NCBI GenBank assembly: GCA_034928535.1
Contig: JAYFOV010000022.1
Span: forward strand, 1-64,000
Length of the DNA: 64,000 nucleotides
Direction: 5' to 3'
Origin: CAXXOK01 sp001604115
Lineage (GTDB): Bacteria; Bacillota; Clostridia; Christensenellales; Aristaeellaceae
The position numbers and the translations under genes are program-made. The notes under the pieces were generated by a model. It was not told the origin of the DNA. It was given only the letters and a program-made list of their open reading frames with translations, and made no database searches. Position 1 is the stretch's first letter; the number at the start of each line of letters is the position of its first letter. Of this stretch, positions 23,439-31,905 are shown in pieces.

Positions 23439-25935
23439 AAAGCATGCTCCCCCGATGCGAGGGCGCAAGAACCAAGGCACAGCCAGCGTTTTCTGGAAAA
23501 AACTCCGCACCATACAGGCGAAGTGCTGGTTTGTGGTAGCCATCGGTACAGCCGTGCTGATGCTTCTGTTTCTGATAGCCATCACACCGGAACGCTATGA
23601 TTTGGAAGTAGGCGATATAGCCTATAAAACCATCACCGCATCCAAAGATGTAGTCGATGAGATCGCCACGGAGCGCAATCGGGATGAAGCCGCTCGTCAG
23701 GTGGAGCCGACCTACCTTTATAAGGAAGGCGTCACGGCGGAGGTCATGCACACGCTCACCTCGGTACTAACGCAGGTGAATACTGTGCAGCAATACGGCA
23801 AAACGACCTTGCAGCAACACATGCCGGACGATGTGCGCAAGCAAAAAGCCTATGTGTTTACCACCGCCGAGATGGAGTACGCGAAGTCGCTGCTGACATT
23901 GGTACCGCTGGCGGATTATCAGATCAACACCCTGATGCGCGCAGGCGATCAGGACATGCTGGATCTGAATGAAAACATTACCACTGCGGTGGAAAATACC
24001 ATGAACACGACCATCCGGGAAGGGTATTTGAGTGAATCCATCCAGTATTTGCAGCAGATCATCGGGTATAAAACGGATATGGATCTGTTGCAAAACGTGG
24101 TGACCCCCATCCTGCGCAAAGTAGTGTTGCCCAACATGGTCATCGACCAGGATGCGACTGCTAAACTACAGCAGGAGGCGCGCGAGGCGGTCGAGCCTGT
24201 CATATACAAGCAAGGGCAAAACATAGTCCTGACCAGGGAACGGGTTACCGCCAACCAGCTGGAAATGCTCCGTAGCCTTGGCTTGTTGGATAATGAGAAC
24301 GTGGATGTGGTCATGTACATCGGCGGCGCGCTGATGGTGTTGCTCTCCATGGTCGCCTATGTGCTCACGCTTTTGCTGTTTGGGATTGAATTCCTGCGCA
24401 GTCCCAAAAAGTTAGCGATCCAAATGATTATCTTGAGCATCACGCTGCTCATGTGCATCGGCGGGCGGCTCATCGACCCATATCTGCCTCCCGCGTTGCT
24501 GGGCACTATGATGCTGACGGGACTTCTTGGGCCAGCTGCTGGAGCGGCGGCCAGTGCCGCCATGGCCATTTTGGTGAGTGCATTGATTGCGGGCGGCAAC
24601 AGTACATATGGCACCGAAATGGTCAATTTGCTCATCACCACCATGGTCAGCGGTTATTTGGCCATTGCAGTCATCCGTCACAAGCCCTATCGCCAGCAGG
24701 TGCTGCTGGCTGGCGTGGTCACAGCGCTATCCAATATCGGCATCATCTTGATCGTCGGGTTCATGACCAACACTTCTGTGAGTGATGTGTTTACGCACTC
24801 GCTGTGGAGCGCAGCCGGAGCCTTGGTGGCATCACTGCTGTGCGTAGGGCTGGACCCGATTGTGGAATCGGTGTTTCACCTGGCCACCTCCAGCAAATTG
24901 CTTGAACTGAGCAATCCCAACCATCCTTTGCTGCGCCGACTGCTGATGGAAGCGCCGGGGACATACCATCACAGCATTATTGTAGCCAATCTGTCCGAAA
25001 CTGCGGCGGAGGCGATTGGTGCCAATCCCCTGTTGGCCAGAGCCGGCGCGTATTTCCATGATATTGGAAAACTCAAGCGCCCTCTCTATTTCAAAGAAAA
25101 CCAGATTGGGGAAAATCCGCATGAGCATACCAATCCCTATGTATCCGCTGCCATTTTGACCGCGCATACCCGGGATGGGCTGATGATGGCGCAACAAAGC
25201 CGGCTCCCGGATGAGATTCAGGACATTATCATTGAACATCATGGCGACACGCCTGTTATGTATTTTTATCACAAGGCACTGCAGCAGGCAAACGGACAGC
25301 CGGTGGACATCAATGACTTCCGATATGATGGTCGCCGTCCGCACATCAAGGAAAGTGCCATCATCATGCTGGCTGATACGGTAGAAGCAGCTGTGCGCTC
25401 CATGAACGATCCTTCCCCCAAAGCCATTGAGGAGTTTATCGAGCGGCTGGTACGCGGCAAACTGGAAGATGGGCAATTGAGCCGAGCCCCGGTTACCCTT
25501 GCAGATATCGACCGCATTTGTGAAGCCTTTTCCACCGTACTTAACGGGGTTTTTCATGAACGTATTGAATACCCCACCATGACGGTTGAGCAGCTTCGGG
25601 TGGCGCAGAGCATACCGCACGCCCTACCGGACGGTATAGAAAGCCCCGTGGAAGCCATGGAGCTTGTGCGCGTGGGCGGCGTGACCATGAAGGATGCCGA
25701 AATGGTCGCCGAGCAGGCTGTCATAGATGCCGATATTCAGCGAGCTGCCCCGGTTCAAGCCGCAGTGGTCGCGGACGCAGCACAAAGTCAGTTGGCGGGG
25801 GCATCCTGGACGACAACGACTGAAACACCTGCTGAACTTACGACACCGCCGGATGTGCCTGCCGCAGCAGCGCAAACGGAAGATGCTGCTGCGCTGGAAT
25901 CAGATGTCAAAGGGGATGCTGCTCATGAAGCTTGA
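23428..25935 (+). CDS. pgpH: 7TM-HD phosphohydrolase, PgpH/YqfF-type c-di-AMP phosphodiesterase
   Basis: 835 residues. A membrane helix near residue 20-40 (CWFVVAIGTAVLMLLFLIAI), a large extracellular 7TMR-HDED domain, about seven membrane helices (about 290-500) and a cytosolic HD domain (about 520-700) with YHHSIIVANLSE and the metal-binding YFHDIGK and IIEHHGDTPVMYFY. Listeria PgpH of the same layout degrades cyclic di-AMP. The C-terminal 90 residues are Ala/Glu/Thr rich and probably disordered. ATG 23428 has GGAGGAAT upstream and overlaps phoH; the stop overlaps ybeY by 11 nt. Activity on c-di-AMP is inferred by family. Confidence 0.9.
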   Translation: MTPKKHAPPMRGRKNQGTASVFWKKLRTIQAKCWFVVAIGTAVLMLLFLIAITPERYDLEVGDIAYKTITASKDVVDEIATERNRDEAARQVEPTYLYKEGVTAEVMHTLTSVLTQVNTVQQYGKTTLQQHMPDDVRKQKAYVFTTAEMEYAKSLLTLVPLADYQINTLMRAGDQDMLDLNENITTAVENTMNTTIREGYLSESIQYLQQIIGYKTDMDLLQNVVTPILRKVVLPNMVIDQDATAKLQQEAREAVEPVIYKQGQNIVLTRERVTANQLEMLRSLGLLDNENVDVVMYIGGALMVLLSMVAYVLTLLLFGIEFLRSPKKLAIQMIILSITLLMCIGGRLIDPYLPPALLGTMMLTGLLGPAAGAAASAAMAILVSALIAGGNSTYGTEMVNLLITTMVSGYLAIAVIRHKPYRQQVLLAGVVTALSNIGIILIVGFMTNTSVSDVFTHSLWSAAGALVASLLCVGLDPIVESVFHLATSSKLLELSNPNHPLLRRLLMEAPGTYHHSIIVANLSETAAEAIGANPLLARAGAYFHDIGKLKRPLYFKENQIGENPHEHTNPYVSAAILTAHTRDGLMMAQQSRLPDEIQDIIIEHHGDTPVMYFYHKALQQANGQPVDINDFRYDGRRPHIKESAIIMLADTVEAAVRSMNDPSPKAIEEFIERLVRGKLEDGQLSRAPVTLADIDRICEAFSTVLNGVFHERIEYPTMTVEQLRVAQSIPHALPDGIESPVEAMELVRVGGVTMKDAEMVAEQAVIDADIQRAAPVQAAVVADAAQSQLAGASWTTTTETPAELTTPPDVPAAAAQTEDAAALESDVKGDAAHEA

Positions 25936-26836
25936 GTGGGAGTGCCAGTCGGGTATGCTGTTGCCCACAGATACAGCCCATGCGCTGCAACTGCAACTGG
26001 TTGCAGATTGTTGTGCCATTACGGAACAAGTGCCAACCGAAACAGCCGTTCATGTGCTTTTGACAGATGATGCGCACATCCATGCAGTGAATCTGGCGCA
26101 GCGGCAGGTGGATCACGCAACCGATGTGCTGTCCTTCCCTACTGTGCGTTACGCCAAGGGACAAACTGCCCGAAACGCCGCCAAGCAATTGCGCCGGGAG
26201 TATGATGCGGAGCTGAATGCCTGCTTTGTTGGGGATGTGCTGATTTCGCTGCCCCATGCCCAGGCACAGGCGGCGGAGTATGGCCACAGCTTGTCCAGGG
26301 AGCTGGGCTATTTGCTGGCGCATGGAATTTTTCACCTGTTCGGCTATGATCATTTGCTGCCAGATGAGCAAAAGGAGATGCGTATCATGGAAGAAAAAGC
26401 ACTGAATTTGGCGGGTGTTTCACGTGAGGATGCCCCTGCCGCACTCCCTACGGATGAACAACTTCTCGATTTGGCACGCGAGGCCATGCGGCGCTCCTAC
26501 AGCCCTTACAGCCGTTTCCGAGTGGGCGCCTGTGTGCTCTGTGAGGATGGTCGCCTGTATACGGGCTGCAATGTTGAAAATGCATCCTTTGGGCTTACCA
26601 ACTGCGCGGAGCGGACTGCCATCTTTAAAGCGGTGAGCGAAGGCGCAAGCAGTTTTGTGGCCATTGCGATTGCAGCCGATTCGGCTGCGCCTTGGCCGTG
26701 CGGCGCATGTAGGCAGGTGCTTAACGAGTTTGCGCCCGATATCCGTGTGCTGGTAACCTGGGGCGATGGCCAAGTGGGCAAAACTACTTTAAACGAGTTG
26801 CTGCCCCATGGATTTGGCCCCAAGGACTTGCCGTAA
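25925..26836 (+). CDS. ybeY-cdd: Fused YbeY endoribonuclease and cytidine deaminase
   Basis: One uninterrupted 303-residue frame encodes two enzymes. Residues 1-165 are YbeY (16S rRNA 3'-end maturation and ribosome quality control) with the zinc motif H133-x3-H137-x5-H143 (AHGIFHLFGYDH) and the earlier DVLSFP. After a short linker (ALNLAGVSREDAPAALPT), residues 176-303 are a cytidine deaminase: SYSPYSRFRVGA, catalytic N-C227-A-E229 and zinc ligands C259 and C262 (PCGAC). In relatives ybeY, dgkA, cdd and era are separate neighbours; here dgkA is missing and two are joined. Start ATG 25925 has AGGGG 9 nt upstream and overlaps pgpH. Confidence 0.93.
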   Translation: MKLEWECQSGMLLPTDTAHALQLQLVADCCAITEQVPTETAVHVLLTDDAHIHAVNLAQRQVDHATDVLSFPTVRYAKGQTARNAAKQLRREYDAELNACFVGDVLISLPHAQAQAAEYGHSLSRELGYLLAHGIFHLFGYDHLLPDEQKEMRIMEEKALNLAGVSREDAPAALPTDEQLLDLAREAMRRSYSPYSRFRVGACVLCEDGRLYTGCNVENASFGLTNCAERTAIFKAVSEGASSFVAIAIAADSAAPWPCGACRQVLNEFAPDIRVLVTWGDGQVGKTTLNELLPHGFGPKDLP

Positions 26837-26945
26837 TCCATGCAAGCAACACTGTTGCCACGCTGTGTTAACCCACGTACACCACCAAGACGAAGTTCGG
26901 CCCCAGGTTGGCCTGTTTGGCATAAATCAAGAAATGAGGTTCATC

Positions 26946-27845
26946 ATGCAAGATAAAGTTCCTTTTCATTCCGGGTTTGTTGCCATAGTGGGGCGTCCCA
27001 ATGTTGGGAAAAGCACTTTGCTCAACGCGCTCCTGGGCGAAAAAATCGCTATTGTGAGCAATAGACCACAGACTACGCGAAACCGCATCCTGGGCGTGAG
27101 CACACAGGAGAACAGCCAGGTGGTTTTTCTGGATACCCCCGGCATGCATGCGCCGCGCACCCGCCTTGGGGAGTATATGATGCAAAGTGTGCGGGAAGCG
27201 CTGCAGGGCATCGATGGCCTGATTGTGGTGGTAGATGCCACGACCGTTGGCAAACAGGATCGGGACATCATCGCCGAAATGGGACAGCGCAAGGACAAGA
27301 AAATTTTGGTGCTAAACAAGATCGATCTGCTGCGCAAAGACCATTTGCTAGCCTTGATCCAGAGTGTTTCGGATGCGGGATTTGATCATATCATCCCCAT
27401 CAGCGCCCTCACCGGGGATGGTGTGGAGGAGCTCCGCAAGGAGATCCTAGCGATGCTTCCCGAGGGACCACGCTATTTCCCCGACGATACGCTGACTGAC
27501 CAACCAGAGCGCTTTTTGTGCGCCGAAATTGTCCGAGAAAAAGCACTGATGTACCTGAAGGACGAAGTCCCTCACGGGATTGGCGTGGAAGTGCTTGGCG
27601 TCAAAAAAATCAGCGATGGGCTCACGGAGATCAATGCGACCCTTTACTGTGAGCGCGCATCACACAAGAGCATAATCATCGGGAAACAGGGCTCCATGTT
27701 GCGCACCATTGGCGCGGAAGCGCGCAAGGATATTGAATCCTTGCTGGATACGCACGTAAATTTACAGCTCTGGGTCAAGGTGCGGGAGGATTGGCGCAAC
27801 CGCAGAGATGATTTGCGCACCCTGGGATACATGCGCGAAGAATAA
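26946..27845 (+). CDS. era: GTPase Era
   Basis: Assists 16S rRNA 3'-end processing and 30S assembly at the inner face of the membrane. 299 residues. G1 GRPNVGKST, G2 around RNRILG, G3 DTPGMHAPR, G4 NKID, G5 SALTGDG, then a C-terminal KH domain (KSIIIGKQGSMLRTIGAEARKDIE, with GKQG for the GKxG loop). ATG 26946 is chosen from family length; GAGG lies 7-10 nt upstream. Last gene of the phoH operon, 109 nt after the fused ybeY-cdd; the gap has no visible terminator. Confidence 0.96.
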   Translation: MQDKVPFHSGFVAIVGRPNVGKSTLLNALLGEKIAIVSNRPQTTRNRILGVSTQENSQVVFLDTPGMHAPRTRLGEYMMQSVREALQGIDGLIVVVDATTVGKQDRDIIAEMGQRKDKKILVLNKIDLLRKDHLLALIQSVSDAGFDHIIPISALTGDGVEELRKEILAMLPEGPRYFPDDTLTDQPERFLCAEIVREKALMYLKDEVPHGIGVEVLGVKKISDGLTEINATLYCERASHKSIIIGKQGSMLRTIGAEARKDIESLLDTHVNLQLWVKVREDWRNRRDDLRTLGYMREE

Positions 27846-27862
27846 CCCCTCCCCCGTGACCG

Positions 27863-27903
27863 CGAAAGACCCCGCTGCACGCCCATTGCAGCGGGGTCTT
27901 TCG
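27863..27903. terminator. Intrinsic terminator after era
   Basis: A 17-bp perfect stem (CGAAAGACCCCGCTGCA and complement) with a 7-nt loop, followed by TTTAG. It ends the phoH operon and, read backwards, the Cof-type phosphatase operon. Confidence 0.88.
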
Positions 27904-27927
27904 TTTAGAGATGCGGGACGCCATTCC

Positions 27928-28758
27928 CTAGGCGGGATTTAATACGTATTTGCGGATGGCGGCCGCAACGCCGCATTCTACATTGGACAACGTGACCCAT
28001 TGCGCCACTTGCTTGACTGCGTCAGAGGCGTTTGCCATAGCAATGCCCATGCCTGCATATTGCAGCATTTCCAGATCGTTGTCATAATCGCCTAGTGCCA
28101 TCACAGCCTCGCGTTGGACGCCCAACCGTTCTGCCAGTGCCTGAAGCGCTTGACCTTTATGCACGTCAACAGGCATTATTTCCAGGTTATTGCTCCACGA
28201 ACTAGTGACCACAATGCCGGGAATGGGCGCCAATTCTTGGCGGATCTCCTCTATGCGCGGTGCATGATCCATATCGATGTACACAATCTTGCAAATACCT
28301 TCCGCCCGGTATTCCGCCAATGCCTCTTGCCCATAGGCAACAGCTTGCGGTCCATCCCGCATGACGTGTGAGCCCCATTCCAGCAAACCAATGCTCTCAC
28401 TGCCAGGCACCACAATCAGTCGGTTTTGCTGAAAAGCAGCAAAGTGCACGTTGTGGCGGAGCAGCGTATCTGTGACCCGGGCGGCACTTTCTTCGGCTAT
28501 CACGTGCAGCGCATAAGCCGTGCCGTGCGGTTTATCCAGGCAGCATGCTCCATTCAGGGCTAATATATGGCAATCAGCCAAACCTGCATCACTGGCATAA
28601 TAGCTCAAATCATTGGCTGCGCGTCCGCTGCAAATGGCGATGTGTACACCCTGTACCGCCGCCTCGCGGAGTGCCGCCAGATTTTCGTCCGGTATGCGCT
28701 GCGCATCATCCAACAAGGTACCGTCCATGTCCATTGCAATCAACTTCATCTTTTCCAT
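27928..28758 (-). CDS. Cof-type HAD-family phosphatase
   Basis: 276 residues. HAD motif I is AMDMDGTLLDD (nucleophile and acid Asp), motif II ICSGR, motif III Lys in HKGQAL, motif IV ALGDYDNDLEML. The large cap makes it a Cof/type IIB member, which dephosphorylate sugar phosphates, pyridoxal phosphate or FMN with loose specificity. ATG 28758 follows AGGAGAG. It is the last gene of ilvE-unknown-rluA-HAD with gaps of 8-31 nt. Confidence 0.9.
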   Translation of the reverse strand: MEKMKLIAMDMDGTLLDDAQRIPDENLAALREAAVQGVHIAICSGRAANDLSYYASDAGLADCHILALNGACCLDKPHGTAYALHVIAEESAARVTDTLLRHNVHFAAFQQNRLIVVPGSESIGLLEWGSHVMRDGPQAVAYGQEALAEYRAEGICKIVYIDMDHAPRIEEIRQELAPIPGIVVTSSWSNNLEIMPVDVHKGQALQALAERLGVQREAVMALGDYDNDLEMLQYAGMGIAMANASDAVKQVAQWVTLSNVECGVAAAIRKYVLNPA

Positions 28759-28766
28759 GCACTCTC

Positions 28767-29624
28767 CTAAAATGGATCGGGGATTTGCAGGCGCACCTCA
28801 TTGAGGTATGCCAAAGACCCCGTAATGTTAAAGCTTAGTTCAGTGGCTGCGAGCATCAGCCTGGAGGTCTTTTGCTCCTTGTTCCATGAACGGTCGCCGT
28901 ATTTATCATCCCCAAGCAGGGGATGGCCTATGTGCGCCAAATGCGCGCGTATCTGATGGGTGCGGCCGGTATGGAGTGTGATGCGCAGTTTGGCGGTATC
29001 CCCTGCCTCCAGCACTTGATACTCCGTGCGGATGGGCAGCGCCCCGCGCGCAGAGTTATCCAGTACCGTCACAGTGGCGTGGGCTGCATCTTTGATCAAA
29101 AAAGCATCCAGCACAGCATGTGCCGGCACAGGGGTGCCACGCACCCTGCAAAGATATTGCTTGTGGATTTGGTGCGCCCGAAAGGCGATTTCCATGGCTG
29201 CACGTGTCGCCTCGTCCTTGGCCAGCATCAGCAAGCCGCTGGTCGGGTTGTCCAGCCTGTGACAGGGCAACAATGCACCTGTGAACTGGTTGGGGTATGC
29301 GGTATCCATCCATTGCGTAATGGACATGCCCTCTTGTGCATCAGAGGAAACACCCGCAGGTTTATTGACTACCAGCAGGTGTTCATCCTCATATACAATT
29401 GCGGGGGGCGCAAGCAATGCCGTATCCGGCAGGTACATCTGCAACAGTTCGCCGCCAAACACCGGGATGTTTCGGTCTGCGCGCACATGATCCAGCTTTA
29501 CGTCCCGTTTGTGCAGCGCATCACGGATCGCATATTCCGCTACATTGGGCGCCATGCGGCGTATCACCGTCATCAGCCGTTGCCCGGCAAGGGAATCCGG
29601 GATGGTAAAAGATACTAGCTTCAC
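28767..29624 (-). CDS. RluA-family 23S rRNA pseudouridine synthase
   Basis: 285 residues. An S4-like N-terminal part (RDALHKRDVKLDHVRAD...) precedes the catalytic domain with the motif CHRLDNPTSGLLMLAK, whose Asp attacks the base, and the later LHTGRTHQIRAHLAHIGHPLLGDDKYG. It makes pseudouridine in RNA; whether it is RluD- or RluC-like cannot be said. Co-transcribed with the upstream orphan (10 nt gap) and the downstream phosphatase (8 nt gap). The window also holds genes that break pseudouridine down. Confidence 0.9.
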   Translation of the reverse strand: MKLVSFTIPDSLAGQRLMTVIRRMAPNVAEYAIRDALHKRDVKLDHVRADRNIPVFGGELLQMYLPDTALLAPPAIVYEDEHLLVVNKPAGVSSDAQEGMSITQWMDTAYPNQFTGALLPCHRLDNPTSGLLMLAKDEATRAAMEIAFRAHQIHKQYLCRVRGTPVPAHAVLDAFLIKDAAHATVTVLDNSARGALPIRTEYQVLEAGDTAKLRITLHTGRTHQIRAHLAHIGHPLLGDDKYGDRSWNKEQKTSRLMLAATELSFNITGSLAYLNEVRLQIPDPF

Positions 29625-29634
29625 AAGCGGCTCC

Positions 29635-30681
29635 TCAATGGGTGAGCGTGGTGGTCATCCCGATCCAGTGCGGGGTGCTGTCATGCAAACGTTTCAGCGC
29701 ATCCTGCATGGCAGGGGTAGGCAGCACGCACAGCATTGACGCCATCACATCCGCCATGTCGCGTAAGGGAACCCGTTGCTTGGCCAGAAGCCGCAAATCC
29801 TCCGCAGCTTCATCCACTTCCCATTCCGGGCGTGTGTAACCATCCAGCGCATTGTGCATGGCTATATGCAGCGGCTCTTCCTCAGGCAGCAAACCATTCA
29901 TACCGCCCGCCAGGGTTTCTTCATTGAGCGTCAGGGTGATTTCGCCAGCCATGCCCATGGTGTCAATCAATCGGTTGGGGTCTGCCAGGCCAGGGTGCAC
30001 AAGGATGATATCACGATCCGTTTCCGCGATATACTCGAAGGATGCTTTCATATACCGATAGGCTATATTGCGCGCCAAAGTGTCCCGTTGCTCCATTACA
30101 TCGTTCATGAAAAAGAGCAGCGGTTGGGTGGAGTGCAGGAAGCCTGCAATGTAAAGCAGCCCATTGATGGTTGCATCATAGCGGAAAAGCCGGGCTTTGG
30201 CGCGGTTATACAGCGGGTCATTGAACGCTTTGAGCAAAGGCTCCTTGAGCACCTCCGCCAGTTCTAAGACCCACTTTTCGCCCTCTGTGGAAAATGAGCA
30301 CCATAAACGACGCGCCAACGCCTCGGCGGCATCGATTTCATCCCAGTTACCGGATTGGATGCGCCCATCTGCAACCAACAACCGCTCCAGCAAAACGCTT
30401 TCCCCGCTGGAAAGATACAGCGCTTCGATTGGCAACTGCGCCAGTACTTTTCCGCGCAGTCCTTCCAGGGTCGTCAAGCCATCATTGCCCGGCTCGCCGC
30501 GGTAAAAGGAGCGCTCAAGCAAGGTTTGCGCGTGCAGATCGCTCGCCTGCGATGAAAAGAGACCCATGGCAGGGAACGCAGAGAGGCGGCGCTCACACGC
30601 TTCGTATTGCTTTTCGCGCAATTCACTCATGGTCTTTTCAGCCCAATCCGTCTCATGTGTTGCACTCGCTTCTCTGAGCAC
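29635..30681 (-). CDS. Protein of unknown function, 348 residues
   Basis: Not recognised. Soluble, acidic, mostly helical by eye, with no signal peptide or membrane helix. Two stretches stand out: YDATINGLLYIAGFLHSTQPLLFFMNDVMEQRD and EYIAETDRDIILVHPGLADPNRLID. The start is GTG at 30681, 7 nt after AGGAGG. It sits 31 nt after ilvE and 10 nt before the rluA-type gene, so it belongs to that operon. Many Clostridia have such unassigned helical proteins; no function is proposed. Confidence 0.65.
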   Translation of the reverse strand: MLREASATHETDWAEKTMSELREKQYEACERRLSAFPAMGLFSSQASDLHAQTLLERSFYRGEPGNDGLTTLEGLRGKVLAQLPIEALYLSSGESVLLERLLVADGRIQSGNWDEIDAAEALARRLWCSFSTEGEKWVLELAEVLKEPLLKAFNDPLYNRAKARLFRYDATINGLLYIAGFLHSTQPLLFFMNDVMEQRDTLARNIAYRYMKASFEYIAETDRDIILVHPGLADPNRLIDTMGMAGEITLTLNEETLAGGMNGLLPEEEPLHIAMHNALDGYTRPEWEVDEAAEDLRLLAKQRVPLRDMADVMASMLCVLPTPAMQDALKRLHDSTPHWIGMTTTLTH

Positions 30682-30712
30682 TTTCCGCCCTCCTATTTCT
30701 ATGGATCATTGG

Positions 30713-31780
30713 TTATACTTTCGTAATCCAACCGAATGGATCTTCGATCTTGCCGGTTTGGATACCCGTCAGGGTGTCATACAGTGTTTGGGTGACCTTG
30801 CCGATGTTGCCATCGCCGATGGACACCCTTTCTTCTTTATACCCGATTTGGTTCACCGGCGAAACCACAGCTGCGGTTCCCGTGCCAAATGCCTCCGTGA
30901 TCTTGCCTGCGCGGGCGTCTGCGATCACTTCATGAATATCCATGCGCCGCTCCTCGACCGCAAGCCCCATATGTTTGGCGAGCTTCAGGGCGCTATCGCG
31001 GGTGATACCGGGAAGGATGCTGCCGTTGAGCATGGGCGTGACCACCGTCTGATGGTCATACACAAACATCATGTTCATCGCGCCGACTTCCTCAATATAA
31101 CGCTGCTCCACACCGTCCAGCCACAGCACCTGCGCATAGCCCTCATGCTTGGCTTTCTTGCCTGCCAGAATGCTGGCAGCGTAGTTGCCGCCAGTCTTGG
31201 CCACACCGACACCGCCGCGCACCGCGCGCACCAGCTGATCCTCCACGTAAATGGACACCGGCGCCAGCCCGCTTGCATAGTAGGCGCCACTGGGAGAAAG
31301 GATCACATAATACAGGTAGTTCTCTGCCGCGGATACTCCCAGGCAGGAATCTGTTGCAATCATCGTTGGGCGGATGTACAGCGACGTACCTGCTTGATGG
31401 GGCGTCCAATCCTTATCAACCGCTAGCAGCGCCAGCAGGCTTTCCATATACAGGTCAATCGGCATGGTGGCCATGCCCATACGCTCAGCCGATTTATTCA
31501 TGCGTTCAAAATTGTCGCGGATGCGGAAGAGATTGTAACCGTCTTTGGTGCGGTACAGCTTTGCGCCTTCAAAAATCTCCTGCCCATAGTGAAGCACAGA
31601 GCAGGCCGGATCCAAAGAGAGTGGGCCGTGCGGTACCACGCGGGGATCAAACCATCCTTTATGGATGTTATAATCGATCAACAGCATGTGGTCGGTAAAA
31701 ATCTTGCCAAACCCCAATTTACTCTCATCAGCTGGCCTCGCCTTGGGTTGGGTTGTCTGTTGGATCTTGATGTCAAACAT
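30713..31780 (-). CDS. ilvE: Branched-chain amino acid aminotransferase
   Basis: PLP enzyme that moves the amino group between glutamate and the 2-oxo acids of Leu, Ile and Val. 355 residues, fold type IV class II. Seen: ILHYGQEIFEGAKLYR-type substrate loop (VLHYGQEIFEG), LYIRPTMIATD, the PLP lysine in VAKTGGNYAAS, YAQVLWLDGVEQRYIEEVGAMN and ILPGITRDSAL. ATG 31780 has AGGAGAA in front. It leads the operon ilvE-unknown-rluA-HAD from a good promoter; no T-box or leader peptide is visible in the short leader. Confidence 0.94.
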   Translation of the reverse strand: MFDIKIQQTTQPKARPADESKLGFGKIFTDHMLLIDYNIHKGWFDPRVVPHGPLSLDPACSVLHYGQEIFEGAKLYRTKDGYNLFRIRDNFERMNKSAERMGMATMPIDLYMESLLALLAVDKDWTPHQAGTSLYIRPTMIATDSCLGVSAAENYLYYVILSPSGAYYASGLAPVSIYVEDQLVRAVRGGVGVAKTGGNYAASILAGKKAKHEGYAQVLWLDGVEQRYIEEVGAMNMMFVYDHQTVVTPMLNGSILPGITRDSALKLAKHMGLAVEERRMDIHEVIADARAGKITEAFGTGTAAVVSPVNQIGYKEERVSIGDGNIGKVTQTLYDTLTGIQTGKIEDPFGWITKV

Positions 31781-31841
31781 GCGCACGTTCTCCTCCGCCC
31801 ATCTTACTTCCTGACGCCCTTGCGCCATCACGCTTAGTGTT

Positions 31842-31869
31842 ATTATAGACCCGCAAAACCATCTGTCAA
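31842..31869 (-). promoter_or_regulatory. Promoter of the ilvE operon
   Basis: Minus strand TTGACA (31864-31869), 16-nt spacer, TATAAT (31842-31847): both hexamers match consensus. Confidence 0.75.
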
Positions 31870-31905
31870 GCGCGATTGGACAAAAACAGTGTGTCCGCCG
31901 ACTAT

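Noticed and set aside
31625..31660. GTGGTACCGC on the minus strand, resembling a T-box core
   Set aside because: It is within ilvE codons (D-P-R-V-V-P-H), not in a leader, and there is no terminator after it.
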